Shown: in pieces, positions 28,201 through 37,088 of the stretch
Layout: every line of letters starts with the position of its first letter
How positions within the stretch are numbered: the stretch's first letter is position 1
Translations under genes and position numbers: made by a program
The notes under the pieces: generated by a model
Seen by the model: the letters and a program-made list of their open reading frames with translations, nothing else
What the model was told of the DNA's origin: nothing
Databases searched by the model: none
Assembly (NCBI RefSeq): GCF_013141915.1
Contig: NZ_SROX01000010.1
Coordinates: 62,001 to 126,000 of the forward strand
Source: Cupriavidus necator
GTDB lineage: Bacteria; Pseudomonadota; Gammaproteobacteria; Burkholderiales; Burkholderiaceae
Reading direction: 5' to 3'
DNA length: 64,000 bases

Positions 28201-31200
28201 ATGGCGTCGTTTTTCCTGAAGCGCCCGGCGTTCGCCTGGGTGCTGGCCATCCTGACCGTAGTGGCGGGCTTGGTGGCCCTGAACCGCATCCCCATCGCCC
28301 AGTACCCGGCGGTGGCGCCGCCCACGGTGATCATCTATGCCGATTACCCCGGCGCGTCCGCGCGCACGGTCGAGGATCGCGTCACCGCGGTGCTGGAGCA
28401 GCAGATGCACGGCATCCCGGGCCTGCTCTACCTCGATGCCAGCAGCGAGGGCGGCACCGCCACGGTGACGCTGGGCTTCCGCCAGGGCACCGACCCGCAA
28501 CTGGCGCAGGTCAACGTGCGCAACCGCGTGGCCCAGGCCGAGCCGCTGTTGCCCGAAGCAGTGCGCCGCGGCGGGGTCTATGTCGACCAGGCCAGCAGCA
28601 GCGCCTTCATGTATGTGTCGCTGGTCTCGGACAGCGGCCAGCTGGACGAGACCGCGCTGGGCGACTTTGCCGCGGGCTCGGTGCTGCCGCTGCTGCGCCG
28701 CCTGCCCGGCATCGGCAAGGCCGAGCCCTACGGCGCCGAGTACGCCCTGCGGATCTGGTTCGACCCCGACAAGCTGCACGCCTTCAACCTGACCACGGCC
28801 GAGGTCGAAGCCGCCATCCGCGCGCGCAACGGCAACGTGACGCCCGGCCAGCTGGGTGGCGCGCCAGCGGTGCCGGGCCAGCCGTTCCAGGCGATCGTGC
28901 GCCCGCCCGCGCCAATGCGCGACGCGCAGGCGTTCGGGCGCATCGTGGTGCGCGCCGCCACCGACGGCTCGGCGGTGCTGTTGCGCGACGTGGCGCGGGT
29001 GGAGCTGGCCGCCAGCGACTACCGCTATGGCTCCACGCTGAACACGCGCAACGCCGCGTCGATCGGCCTGAAGCTGGCCGATGGCGCCAACGTGCTGCAG
29101 ACCTCGCGCACCGTGCGCGCCGCGCTGGATGCCGCCAGCAAAGGCTTCCCGGGCGACGTGCGCTATGAGATCTCGTATGACGGCGCCACCTTCGTCAAGG
29201 CGTCGATCTCCCGCGTGGTGCTGACCCTGGTCGAGGCTACGGTACTGGTATTCCTGATCCTGTACCTGTTCCTCGGCAACCTGCGCGCCACGCTGATCCC
29301 GTGCATCGTGGTGCCGGTGTCGCTGCTGGGCACGGTCGCGTGCCTGTACGCGCTGGGCCTGTCGCTGAACGTGATCACGCTGTTCGGCGTGGTGCTGGCG
29401 ATCGGCATCCTGGTCGACGACGCCATCGTCGTGGTGGAAAACGTCGAGCGCATCATGCGCGCCGATGGCGTGGACGCGATGCAGGCCGCGGCGCGCTCGA
29501 TGCGCGAAGTCTCCGGCGCATTGGTCGCGGTGACGCTGGTGCTGTGCGCGGTGTTCGTACCTATGGCGTTCTTCGGCAGCGCGGTGGGCGTGATCTACCG
29601 GCATTTCGCCGTGACGCTGGCAGTGTCGATCGCGTTCTCGCTGTTCTTTGCGCTGACGCTCGCGCCGGCGATGTGCGCCAGCCTGCTGCGCCACAGCGCG
29701 GCGCCGGCGCGCGGGCCGCTGGCATGGTTCGATGCCCGCTTCGCCGCATTCACCGCACGCTATGCCGGCTGGGTCCAGGCGCTGCAGCGCCGGCGGCTGC
29801 GCTGGCTGGCGGTGTACCTGGCGCTGACGCTGGCGTGCGGCTATGCACTGTGGAAGATGCCGAGCGGCTTCCTGCCGGAAGAGGACACCGGCGAGATTGT
29901 GGTCGATGTCGAGCTGCCCGCCGGCAGCACCCAGGCCGACACGCGCCGCCTGGTCGCCAGCCTGGAACAGTGGATGCGCGACCAGCACTACCCGGTGCGC
30001 TCCAGCTTTGCCGTGCTGGGCTGGTCCAGCGGCGGCAGCGGCGGCAGCGGCGAGCAGCGCGCCAGCCTGTTTATCGGCCTGGCCGACTGGCACGCGCGCG
30101 GGCGCGAGCACACCGCGCAGGCGGTGCTGGAACGGCTCTCGGCCGGGCTGGAACGCTGGCCCGGCCGTGGCGCCGCGCAACTGTTCGCCTACAACAGCTC
30201 GGCGCTGCCGGAACTGGGCAGCATCGGCGGCCTGGACCTCCGCCTCGTGGCGCGCCAGCCGGTGGGGCGCGAGGCGCTCTTCGCCGCGCGCGACAAGCTG
30301 ATCGAGCGCGCCAGGCAGGACCCGGCGCTGGGCGAGGTGCGGGCCACCACCGGCCAGCCCGTGCCGGCGCTCGACCTGAAGATCGACTACCGCAAGGCCG
30401 AGGCCTTCGGCGTCGATGCCGAAGCCGTGCACCACACGCTGTCGGCGACGCTGGGCTCGCGCTATATCGACGAGGTCGCGCGCGAAGGCCGCGTGCGGCG
30501 CGTGATCCTGCAGGCCGACGCCCCGTTCCGCATGCAGCCCGAACAGCTGGCGCGCGTGCATGTGCGCAACGCGCAGGGGACGATGGTGTCGCTGGCCGCC
30601 TTCGCGACGCTGGAATGGGGGCGCGGCGAGGTCACGCTGGAACGCTTCGACGGCTTCAGCTCGGTGCGCATCAATGCCGAAGTGGCGCCGGGCTACACCA
30701 CCGGCGCGGCGATGACGCGGCTGGCCGAACTGGTGCGCGAGCTGGGGCCCGAATACGACGTGCGCTGGACCGGCCGCGCCTATGAGCAGGAACAGACCGG
30801 CACGCAGGCGCCGTGGCTGTTTGCGCTGTCGTTGCTGTTTATCTTCCTGTGCCTGGTGGCGCTGTATGAAAGCTGGACCTTGCCGCTGGCGGTGATCGCG
30901 ATCGTGCCTACCGGCCTGATGGGCGCAGCCGCCGCGATCTGGCTGCGCGGCATGCCCAACGACGTCTACTTCAAGGTGGGCGTGGTGGTGATCATGGGGC
31001 TGGCGGCCAAGAACGCGATCCTGATCGTCGAATATGCCGAGCAGCTGCGGCGCGGCGCCGGGGGCGCCATGGATGTGGTCGAAGCGGCCACGCGCGCGGC
31101 GCGCCAGCGGCTGCGGCCGGTGGTGATGACCTCGCTGGCATTCGTGCTCGGCGTGGTGCCGCTGGCTATCAGCACCGGCCCCGGCGCGGGTGCGCAGCAG

Positions 31201-31365
31201 GCGGTCGGCACCGGCGTGCTGGGCGGCATGCTGGGCGCGACGGTGCTGGGCACGCTGGCGGTGCCGCTGCTATATGCGGTCATCGCGCGCCGCTTGCCGC
31301 GCGTGCAGCCGGCACCGGAACCACCGGAACACGAGGCAACGGCGATGCCGCCGCCCTCGGCATAG
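28201..31365 (+). CDS. RND efflux pump, HAE1 (AcrB/MexB) family, unpaired
   Basis: This 1054-residue inner-membrane transporter extrudes hydrophobic or amphiphilic compounds using proton flow. It starts MASFFLKRPAFAWVLAI and has the twelve-helix, two-porter-domain layout. The proton relay is intact: D406/D407 in IGILVDDAIVVVEN and K937 in GLAAKNAILIVEYAEQL. No periplasmic adaptor or outer-membrane channel gene is adjacent, so it must borrow partners. No Shine-Dalgarno site is visible before the ATG (CCTGACCTGAC). The C-terminal tail is Pro/Glu-rich. Substrates cannot be told from sequence. Confidence 0.93.
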   Translation: MASFFLKRPAFAWVLAILTVVAGLVALNRIPIAQYPAVAPPTVIIYADYPGASARTVEDRVTAVLEQQMHGIPGLLYLDASSEGGTATVTLGFRQGTDPQLAQVNVRNRVAQAEPLLPEAVRRGGVYVDQASSSAFMYVSLVSDSGQLDETALGDFAAGSVLPLLRRLPGIGKAEPYGAEYALRIWFDPDKLHAFNLTTAEVEAAIRARNGNVTPGQLGGAPAVPGQPFQAIVRPPAPMRDAQAFGRIVVRAATDGSAVLLRDVARVELAASDYRYGSTLNTRNAASIGLKLADGANVLQTSRTVRAALDAASKGFPGDVRYEISYDGATFVKASISRVVLTLVEATVLVFLILYLFLGNLRATLIPCIVVPVSLLGTVACLYALGLSLNVITLFGVVLAIGILVDDAIVVVENVERIMRADGVDAMQAAARSMREVSGALVAVTLVLCAVFVPMAFFGSAVGVIYRHFAVTLAVSIAFSLFFALTLAPAMCASLLRHSAAPARGPLAWFDARFAAFTARYAGWVQALQRRRLRWLAVYLALTLACGYALWKMPSGFLPEEDTGEIVVDVELPAGSTQADTRRLVASLEQWMRDQHYPVRSSFAVLGWSSGGSGGSGEQRASLFIGLADWHARGREHTAQAVLERLSAGLERWPGRGAAQLFAYNSSALPELGSIGGLDLRLVARQPVGREALFAARDKLIERARQDPALGEVRATTGQPVPALDLKIDYRKAEAFGVDAEAVHHTLSATLGSRYIDEVAREGRVRRVILQADAPFRMQPEQLARVHVRNAQGTMVSLAAFATLEWGRGEVTLERFDGFSSVRINAEVAPGYTTGAAMTRLAELVRELGPEYDVRWTGRAYEQEQTGTQAPWLFALSLLFIFLCLVALYESWTLPLAVIAIVPTGLMGAAAAIWLRGMPNDVYFKVGVVVIMGLAAKNAILIVEYAEQLRRGAGGAMDVVEAATRAARQRLRPVVMTSLAFVLGVVPLAISTGPGAGAQQAVGTGVLGGMLGATVLGTLAVPLLYAVIARRLPRVQPAPEPPEHEATAMPPPSA

Positions 31366-31521
31366 CCGCCTTCAGGCGGATGCCGATGCGGCAGCGGCGT
31401 CACGGAATAGAAAAACGCCTGCCTGGCGAAGAGAGAAGGAGGAGGAGGTCGGCCGGGCAGGCGGGAGAGAAAACTTGCGGCCACCGCAGTGGCCGCGCGA
31501 GGTCTTGAGGCAGACCCGGTA

Positions 31522-31935
31522 TCAGACGCGATAGCCGTACAGCGAGCCGTCGCCGGTGCGCGAGTTGTCGAGCGCGCGCTCGGCCACGTCACCCGTGAAC
31601 GTGTGCGTGCCTTCGCTGAAGGTATCGAACTTGCCCTGCTTCGAGATCTCGCCGCTGAAGCTGTGCGCCCCTTCGCTGAAGCTGTCGAACTTGCCATCGC
31701 GGCGCGAACCTTCGGAGTACGGATCGAAGCGGCCGGTGCGGGCGCCGTCGGTATAGGTGTCGAACTTGCCTTGCTTGGCGCCGTCCGTATACACGTCGTA
31801 CTTGCCGACCCGCAGCGCGTCGGCATACACATCAAACTTGCCAACCTTGCTGGCGGCGGGGGCAGCCATCGCTGCAGCGGACGCGGCTACCGCCGCGAAC
31901 ACCAGCGCGCCGCCAAGGATACGTCTGGCGATCAT
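31522..31935 (-). CDS. Secreted protein with tandem GKFD-x-Y repeats, unknown
   Basis: This 137-residue protein has a signal peptide (MIARRILGGALVFAAVAASA..., cleavage near AMAA-P). The rest of the mature protein is mostly six degenerate repeats of G(K/R)(F/Y)D-x-(Y/F)-(S/T/A)-(D/E)-G/A: GKFDVYADAL, GKYDVYTDGA, GKFDTYTDGA, GRFDPYSEGS, GKFDSFSEGA, GKFDTFSEGT. The first three are spaced 12 residues apart, the fourth 13, and the last two units are stretched to 20 by an SFSGEIS/TFTGDVA insert. The start is firm (AAGGAG seven bases before ATG). The even spacing of Phe/Tyr and Asp suggests a beta-solenoid or ligand-binding array. I recognise no described family. Confidence 0.85.
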   Translation of the reverse strand: MIARRILGGALVFAAVAASAAAMAAPAASKVGKFDVYADALRVGKYDVYTDGAKQGKFDTYTDGARTGRFDPYSEGSRRDGKFDSFSEGAHSFSGEISKQGKFDTFSEGTHTFTGDVAERALDNSRTGDGSLYGYRV

Positions 31936-32197
31936 TTGGGACTCCTTCAACTGATTTCGTCGTTCTTTCTTGTATTGGTCCGGGATGAGACTCCGGCCGC
32001 CCTGCAATCAATGTTGCGATGCGAGCACGGACTGAAGATTAGTCACAGCCCGCGCCAGCAGAAATACCGCTGCGACGAATGGTGCGTTGCGAGTCGTGAA
32101 ACGACCGGCTTGCCGATGAATGGTGTCCGCGGATCGCCGGCGACACGCCGCCGCGCGCGCGTGCGCGTGGCGGCGGCCGCACCCGCGGGGCCGGCGT

Positions 32198-32617
32198 TCA
32201 GAGCGTGTACTGGCCGCTGGCTTCGGGCTGGAACGCGATCCCGGTCACGCTTACCTGCTGTTCGCGGCCATCCGGCAGGCGGTAGCTGACGGTCTGCCCG
32301 GCGCGCGCGCCCAGCAGCGCCTGCCCCACCGGCGACAGCACCGAGAGCCGGCCGGCGTCGAAATCGGCCGCGTCGGGGTACACCAGGGTCCAGTGGCGCG
32401 GTGCCTGCTCGCCGGGCAGCGTGCACACCACGCGGGTGTTCATGGTGACCACATCGGTCGGAATCTCCTCGGGCGCGACGACGGTGGCGCGCGCCAGCAG
32501 GCTGTCGAGCATGTCCTCGAGCTGGGCGGAGCCGGCGCGGCTGGCGATGCGCTCCAGGCGGGTGACGTCGAGTTCGGTCAGGTACAGGGTGGCGGTCTGG
32601 GTCTTGGTGGCCGTCAT
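32198..32617 (-). CDS. rnk: Regulator of nucleoside diphosphate kinase, Rnk / GreA-like C-terminal domain
   Basis: This 139-residue protein has a short N-terminal helical region (about 1-50) and a GreA/GreB-type C-terminal domain (about 55-135): VVTMNTRVVCTL, WTLVYPDAADFDAGRLSVLSPVGQALLGARAGQTVSYRLPDG in outline. The short coiled coil is that of Rnk, which binds RNA polymerase in competition with Gre factors. It has a GGAGGACCC ribosome site. It is monocistronic. Confidence 0.88.
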   Translation of the reverse strand: MTATKTQTATLYLTELDVTRLERIASRAGSAQLEDMLDSLLARATVVAPEEIPTDVVTMNTRVVCTLPGEQAPRHWTLVYPDAADFDAGRLSVLSPVGQALLGARAGQTVSYRLPDGREQQVSVTGIAFQPEASGQYTL

Positions 32618-33108
32618 GGCGGGTCCTCCGGCAGTCGTGGGTGGGCGCGGCCGGCCGGTATGGCGGGCGGCGGCGGTCAGGTCTTGCGGGTTGGCTTGCC
32701 GCGCAGCGGCGCGGATATCAACGGATCGGCAAATGCGTTGCGGCGATCGCCGGCAAATACGGAAACGCTGGCTCGGGCCCGGTTCGGCCCGGGCCCCGCT
32801 ATGGGAGACGAATCAGGCTGGGAACCGGGCGGAATCAGGCGGTGCGCTGATCCGGCGGGGAGACATCGCGCGCTTGGCGCGCTGGGGGAGGCTGGGGGCC
32901 AGGCCAATCGCGGACGGACGCGCGCTGCCGGTCCGCATCGGGCGGACAGGCGCATCGGGCATCGGCGTCAGGCGATCAGTCATGGTCATGCGGAAAATCA
33001 GGTCCGTCGCAGCGGAGGGTTCGGCAGGCTGGCTGCCGTCAGGCCTGTGCACCGTGCTGGTGCGGACCCGGGAACAGGCATCGTAGCATAGTGGCGCGGG
33101 CGCGGTCG
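32618..33108. other. Intergenic region between rnk and the MerR gene
   Basis: About 490 bases with only GC-shadow reading frames, none with a ribosome site that I trust. A GC-rich inverted repeat (CGGGCCC / GGGCCCG context, about 32774-32797) is present without a T run. I see no gene. Confidence 0.4.
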
Positions 33109-33588
33109 TCACCCGTTGGCGGCATGCCCGGCTTGCGTGGCGCCTTCGTGTGCGCCATCCTGCCCGGCGGCATGGCATTCGCACCCGGCCCCGGCGGCGG
33201 CCTGCTGCAGGTTCTGCAGGATGCCGCATTCGCTGGCGGGCTGATGATGGCGGCAGGTCTCGCGCAGCGCCCGCAGCTGGCCCTCCAGCGCCTCGAGCGC
33301 CACACGCTGGGCATGGATCTGCGCGATCTGGCGGTCCAGCAACGTGTTGATATCGTCACAGTCGCGCGACGGGTTGCGCTCGAACTCGCGCAGCCGCCGT
33401 ACGTCGGACAGGCTCATCCCGAGCGAACGGCAATGGCGCACGAAATTCAGCTGCACCAGGTGGGCGTCGTCATAGCGTCGATAGCCGTTGGCCTCGCGCC
33501 GGGGCGCGTCGAGCAGCCCTTCGCGCTCGTAATAGCGGATGGTCTCGACATCGCAGCCGCTGGACCGAGAGAGTTCGCCGATACGCAT
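33109..33588 (-). CDS. MerR-family metal-responsive regulator, CadR/PbrR type
   Basis: This 159-residue regulator has a MerR helix-turn-helix (MRIGELSRSSGCDVETIRYYEREGLL), a dimerisation helix, and cysteines at 77, 112 and 121 plus a C-terminal CEC pair (136, 138) and histidines. That spacing is close to the metal-binding cysteines of CadR and PbrR, which sense Cd(II) and Pb(II). A matching operator lies just upstream. No cadA/czc/pbr efflux gene is adjacent; only a small exported protein is divergent. It may control a distant gene or be a relic of a resistance locus. Confidence 0.88.
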   Translation of the reverse strand: MRIGELSRSSGCDVETIRYYEREGLLDAPRREANGYRRYDDAHLVQLNFVRHCRSLGMSLSDVRRLREFERNPSRDCDDINTLLDRQIAQIHAQRVALEALEGQLRALRETCRHHQPASECGILQNLQQAAAGAGCECHAAGQDGAHEGATQAGHAANG

Positions 33589-33604
33589 CGCTGATCCTCG
33601 CCAT

Positions 33605-33625
33605 ACCCTGTAACAACTACAGGGT
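33605..33625. promoter_or_regulatory. CadR/PbrR-type operator
   Basis: A perfect dyad ACCCTGTA-ACAAC-TACAGGGT, the 8-5-8 form bound by CadR/PbrR-type MerR proteins, is 17 bases from the merR start. It sits between the regulator and the divergent small gene, so it could serve either or both. Confidence 0.8.
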
Positions 33626-33750
33626 TAGGGGTAGTTTAATCCAGTCTCGGACATCCTGCAGGCGTCCACGTCCGGCCGGTGGACCGGCAAGTGCGGCCAT
33701 GCGGCATCCTGTAGAATTCCTTCCTCTTTCATCGATAAGCCGTCTCTTTC

Positions 33751-34119
33751 GTGCGCGCCCTGCGGCTGCTCCTGCTGGTCATGATGCTGGCCACCCTGCC
33801 CCTGCCGGGTTGGGCGGCGGCGTTCGCGCACGCCGTGGCGACCACCGCCGAAGTCGCGGCCGCACCAGCCATCGCCCTTAACGCAGACGACGCTGCCGAC
33901 GTGGCCGCGGCGGGCCACCCCGCCAGCGATTCCTTGCCGGTCCCCGAAGCCGCCGAGCCGCAGTGGCAGCCTGGTGCCGACCTGGCTGAACAGCTGCTGC
34001 CCGCCCCGCCCTTGCGCCTGGCCGCCGCGGCCGGCCGCACCGGGCCACCGCGCTATGCCGGCGCCGTGCTGCCCGAACCAGACCTGCCACGACTGCCGCG
34101 CCCGCCGCGCACCTCCTGA
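33751..34119 (+). CDS. Small exported protein, possible degenerate CzcI-like
   Basis: This is a 122-codon ORF from a GTG. The first 23 residues are a clean signal peptide (RALRLLLLVMMLATLPLPGWA). The mature part is Ala/Pro/Asp-rich and ends GPPRYAGAVLPEPDLPRLP. Proteins of this size, signal and Pro-rich end occur near heavy-metal resistance genes (CzcI type), but the usual cysteines and histidines are missing here. There is no clear ribosome site. It is divergent from the CadR-like gene across the operator, which is the main support for it being real. Confidence 0.5.
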   Translation: MRALRLLLLVMMLATLPLPGWAAAFAHAVATTAEVAAAPAIALNADDAADVAAAGHPASDSLPVPEAAEPQWQPGADLAEQLLPAPPLRLAAAAGRTGPPRYAGAVLPEPDLPRLPRPPRTS

Positions 34120-34244
34120 TCTTCCCGGCGCGGCCCGGCCGCGCCCGCCTGAACTCGCGTGCCGCGCCCTAGCGTGCGGCACGCGCCTGCGGTCCGACCG
34201 CATCCTTGCGCTGCCATGCGCTACACATACTGCTCCCCACTCAC

Positions 34245-35123
34245 ATGAAACGCGTATTGCTTTTCCTGGCGACCAACCTCGCCGTCATGCTTGTCCTCAG
34301 CATCACCGCCAGCGTGCTCGGGGTAAACCGCTTCCTGACCGCCAACGGCCTCAACCTTGGCATGCTGCTGGCCTTTGCCGCGCTGATGGGCTTCGGCGGC
34401 GCCTTTATCTCGCTGCTGATGTCGAAGACCATTGCCAAGTGGTCGACCGGCGCGCAGGTCATCACCCATCCCAGCACCAGCACCGAGCTGTGGCTGGTGC
34501 AGACCGTCGAAAAGCTGGCGCAGCGCGCCGGCCTGCCGATGCCGGAAGTGGCCATCTACGAAGGCGAACCCAATGCCTTCGCCACCGGGGCGACCAAAAA
34601 CAGCTCGCTGGTGGCGGTGTCCACCGGCCTGCTGCAATCGATGTCGCACGAAGAGGTGGAGGCCGTGCTGGCGCACGAAGTGGCGCACGTCGCCAACGGC
34701 GACATGGTCACGCTGACGCTGATCCAGGGCGTGGTCAACACCTTCGTGATCTTCCTGGCGCGCGTGGTCGGCTACTTCGTCGATTCGATGCTGCGCAAGA
34801 ACGATGAGGAGTCGAGCGGCCCGGGCATCGGCTACATGGTCACGGTGATCGTGTGCGAGATCGTGTTCGGCATCCTGGCCAGCATCATCGTGGCGTGGTT
34901 CTCGCGCCGCCGCGAGTTCCGCGCCGATGCCGGCGCCGCCGGCATGATGGGCACCCCCACGCCGATGGTGGCGGCCCTGCGCCGCCTGGGCGGGCTCGAT
35001 CCGGACGGACTGCCGCAGAATATGCAGGCCATGGGAATCGCCGGCGGCAAGTCGTGGATGGCGCTGTTCTCGAGCCACCCGCCGATCGAGCAGCGCATCG
35101 CCGCGCTGCAGTCGGCGCGCTGA
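34245..35123 (+). CDS. htpX: Membrane zinc protease HtpX
   Basis: HtpX degrades misfolded inner-membrane proteins alongside FtsH. The 292-residue M48B protein has N-terminal helices ([20 protein letters not shown] and [20 protein letters not shown]), the zinc motif [11 protein letters not shown] (H144, E145, H148), two further helices and the conserved [14 protein letters not shown] at the C-terminus. The start is set at MKRVLLF, the family norm; the ORF extends upstream without support. Confidence 0.96.
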   Translation: MKRVLLFLATNLAVMLVLSITASVLGVNRFLTANGLNLGMLLAFAALMGFGGAFISLLMSKTIAKWSTGAQVITHPSTSTELWLVQTVEKLAQRAGLPMPEVAIYEGEPNAFATGATKNSSLVAVSTGLLQSMSHEEVEAVLAHEVAHVANGDMVTLTLIQGVVNTFVIFLARVVGYFVDSMLRKNDEESSGPGIGYMVTVIVCEIVFGILASIIVAWFSRRREFRADAGAAGMMGTPTPMVAALRRLGGLDPDGLPQNMQAMGIAGGKSWMALFSSHPPIEQRIAALQSAR

Positions 35124-35132
35124 CGCCAGGGT

Positions 35133-35537
35133 TCAGTCGAACACCCGGCCGCGCATTGACTTGACCTGGCTGCGCTGGCTCTTGCTGTCCAGCCGGCGCT
35201 GGCGCGACGCCAGCGTCGGCCGCGTCGGCCGGCGCACGCGCGGCGGCGTGGCCACGCTGCGCACCAGCTCATGCAGGCGCCGCACCGCCTCGTCGCGGTT
35301 CTGGTCGAGGCTGCGGAATTGCTGCGCCTTGATCACCACCACGCCGTCGCGCGTGATGCGGTGGTCGTGCAGCGCCAGCAGCCGTTCCTTGTGGTCGGGG
35401 GCGAGCGACGACGCGCGCACGTCATAGCGCAAGTGCACGGCATTGGACACCTTGTTGATGTTCTGGCCGCCCGCCCCCTGCGCCCGGATCGCGGTGATCA
35501 GGTATTCGTGATGGGGGATGGCGAGGTCGTCGGTCAT
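35133..35537 (-). CDS. arfB: Alternative ribosome-rescue factor ArfB (YaeJ)
   Basis: This 134-residue protein rescues ribosomes stalled on non-stop mRNA by hydrolysing peptidyl-tRNA. It has the catalytic GGQ motif (residues 23-25, RAQGAGGQNINKVSNAVHL) and a basic C-terminal tail (RRLDSKSQRSQVKSMRGR) that enters the empty mRNA channel. The start at MTDDLAIPHHEYLITAIRA matches the family. It is 28 bases downstream of the MipA-like gene on the same strand. Confidence 0.94.
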   Translation of the reverse strand: MTDDLAIPHHEYLITAIRAQGAGGQNINKVSNAVHLRYDVRASSLAPDHKERLLALHDHRITRDGVVVIKAQQFRSLDQNRDEAVRRLHELVRSVATPPRVRRPTRPTLASRQRRLDSKSQRSQVKSMRGRVFD

Positions 35538-35565
35538 GGTCCGATCATAGCAAGCGCCGCCGGTG

Positions 35566-36381
35566 CTAGCGCCAGGCATAAGCCAGGCCGACGCCGTAGG
35601 TGATCTGGTTGCGGGTGCCGCGCTGGGTCACGATGGGGCTATCGGCGGCATCGCCGGTCAGGCGCTGGCCATACACCATCGCGCCGCCATACCAGTGCTT
35701 GTCGAGTTGCCAGATCAGCGCCAGCCAGCCGGTGAACTGCTCGAGACCGCCGCCCGGGCTGTAGGCCGGCAGCCCGCTGGCTGCCGCATCGGCCGGCGTC
35801 ACGCCGAAATAGGTGCGATTGAAGCTGCCGCTGACCCAGGTGGCACCCAGCCCCGCGCCCGCGTAGAGACGGGGGTGCAGCGGCACCCACAGCGAGCCGG
35901 TGGCGCTGACGCGCGCGCCGCCATAGACGATGCCGGCGTTGGTCATCACGTTGACGCCGCCGCGCAGCCGCCACGGGACAGAGCCCGAATGGATGTACTC
36001 GTAGCCGATGAAGCCGCCGGCCTCGACCGTGGTGTCGATCTCGTGCAGGCGCGACACCACCGGATCGTCCACGTCGTTACGGCCCAGCCGCAAGCCCGCC
36101 GCCGGTCCCCACTGGAACCCGGTCAGCCCGCCGAAATTGAACTGGGCATAAGGCCCGTACCATTCCAGCAACCGGCCGCCCGGCGTGACATAGCGCAGGC
36201 CGGGCACCACGCCGACCATGCGGTCCTTGCCGCCGGCAAATTCCGTGGTGGACCCGATGCCCAGGCCGGCCATGTTGGGCAGTGAGCCGGGAAGGTCGAG
36301 CGGTGTGGCAATGGTTGCGGCCCCTGCGCTGGCGAGCGCCAGTCCTGCCAGCCAGCGAAGGAGGTTCGTCGGAATAGCCAT
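35566..36381 (-). CDS. MipA/OmpV-family outer-membrane protein
   Basis: This 271-residue protein has a signal peptide (NLLRWLAGLALASAGAATIA) and alternating beta strands ending in a C-terminal aromatic/Arg (YGVGLAYAWR), as expected for a small barrel. GLGIGSTTEFAGGKDRMVGVVPGLRYVTP near the N-terminus is the MipA/OmpV pattern. MipA scaffolds murein enzymes in E. coli; most relatives are of unknown function. It is probably co-transcribed with arfB downstream. Confidence 0.78.
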   Translation of the reverse strand: MAIPTNLLRWLAGLALASAGAATIATPLDLPGSLPNMAGLGIGSTTEFAGGKDRMVGVVPGLRYVTPGGRLLEWYGPYAQFNFGGLTGFQWGPAAGLRLGRNDVDDPVVSRLHEIDTTVEAGGFIGYEYIHSGSVPWRLRGGVNVMTNAGIVYGGARVSATGSLWVPLHPRLYAGAGLGATWVSGSFNRTYFGVTPADAAASGLPAYSPGGGLEQFTGWLALIWQLDKHWYGGAMVYGQRLTGDAADSPIVTQRGTRNQITYGVGLAYAWR

Positions 36382-36548
36382 GGCTGTCTGCGCAACGGCG
36401 GCATCGGCGCGCCCGGTTCGGTGGAGTCTGGAAATCTATCAGCACCGGCAAGCCGCCATCGCCAAACGCGTGATGAAAGTTTTCAGCGCGCGAGTTAAAG
36501 CTTGCCTGTCGCGCACGGGCAGCAGCACCTGACCTATCGGAGGAAATT

Positions 36549-36624
36549 TGGCGCGCCCGGCTGGGATCGAACCAGCAACCCCTGCCTTCGGAGGGCAGTA
36601 CTCTATCCATTGAGCTACGGGCGC
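36549..36624 (-). tRNA. tRNA-Arg (anticodon CCG), CCA encoded
   Basis: Read on the minus strand the 76-base gene folds into a full cloverleaf. The acceptor stem is GCGCCCG / CGGGCGC with discriminator G and an encoded CCA. The D arm is AGCTCAATGGATAGAGT, the anticodon arm CTGCC-CTCCGAA-GGCAG (anticodon CCG) and the T arm is GCTGG-TTCGATC-CCAGC. No integrase or attachment-site duplication is visible nearby. Confidence 0.97.
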
Positions 36625-36801
36625 GCGGGACGGTTTTTCAACCGGTTTTGCGGGTACAGCGGTTGCGGCGGGCGAGTGCCGCCGCAGGAAAGTCGCATAG
36701 GATACCGCTTTTGCCGGGCGCCGTCCATGCGGGCCTGGCGAGGGCGTCAGGGAACGTCTCGCAACCGCCGCTTTTTGGCACTGGCAGGGGGGCTTTGGGG
36801 C

Positions 36802-37088
36802 TATAATCGCCAGCTATTTGCGTCAAATCGTGCCCGTCGCGCCGTCAGGCGCAGCGAGTCGACCGGGGTCAAATCCGCGCGGCTGGTTGTGGGCGACAAT
36901 CGGGCCCCGGTCCGGGAGACAGTCCGAGGCACGCAAAGGCAACAGACCCAAGTCAGGCAAGGGCCGCAGGAGAGCGCGGGCGGTCCGGATAGGGCCGGAC
37001 AGTGGTCAGCGAAAGGCCACGCCAGGGCCAGAAAAAGCAAGCCGAGCGTAAGCGGCCAGAAGGTTTCCTGCAAAACTGAGAGTTCTGT
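36802..37088 (+). promoter_or_regulatory. Candidate promoter and long leader of the dihaem cytochrome gene
   Basis: A consensus -10 TATAAT (36802-36807) has no good -35 at normal spacing (TTGGCA is 21 bases away). If used, it gives a leader of about 275 nt that is purine-rich. The leader contains GCGCC-GTCA-GGCGC (36839-36852) and GTCCGG-ATAGGG-CCGGAC hairpins. No coding sequence with a ribosome site is seen in it. The gap 36625-36801 holds nothing else recognisable. Confidence 0.45.

Noticed and set aside
27973..30561. An 862-codon minus-strand open frame across the RND pump gene
   Set aside because: Shadow frame; the plus-strand RND protein is conserved end to end.
31660..31860. Possible CRISPR array or satellite in the repeated region
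   Set aside because: The repeats are 36-base codon repeats inside an ORF with a signal peptide and a strong ribosome site; there are no spacers.
36549..36624. tRNA-Arg as an integration site of a genomic island
   Set aside because: No integrase, no direct repeat of the tRNA 3' end nearby, and flanking genes are core functions.
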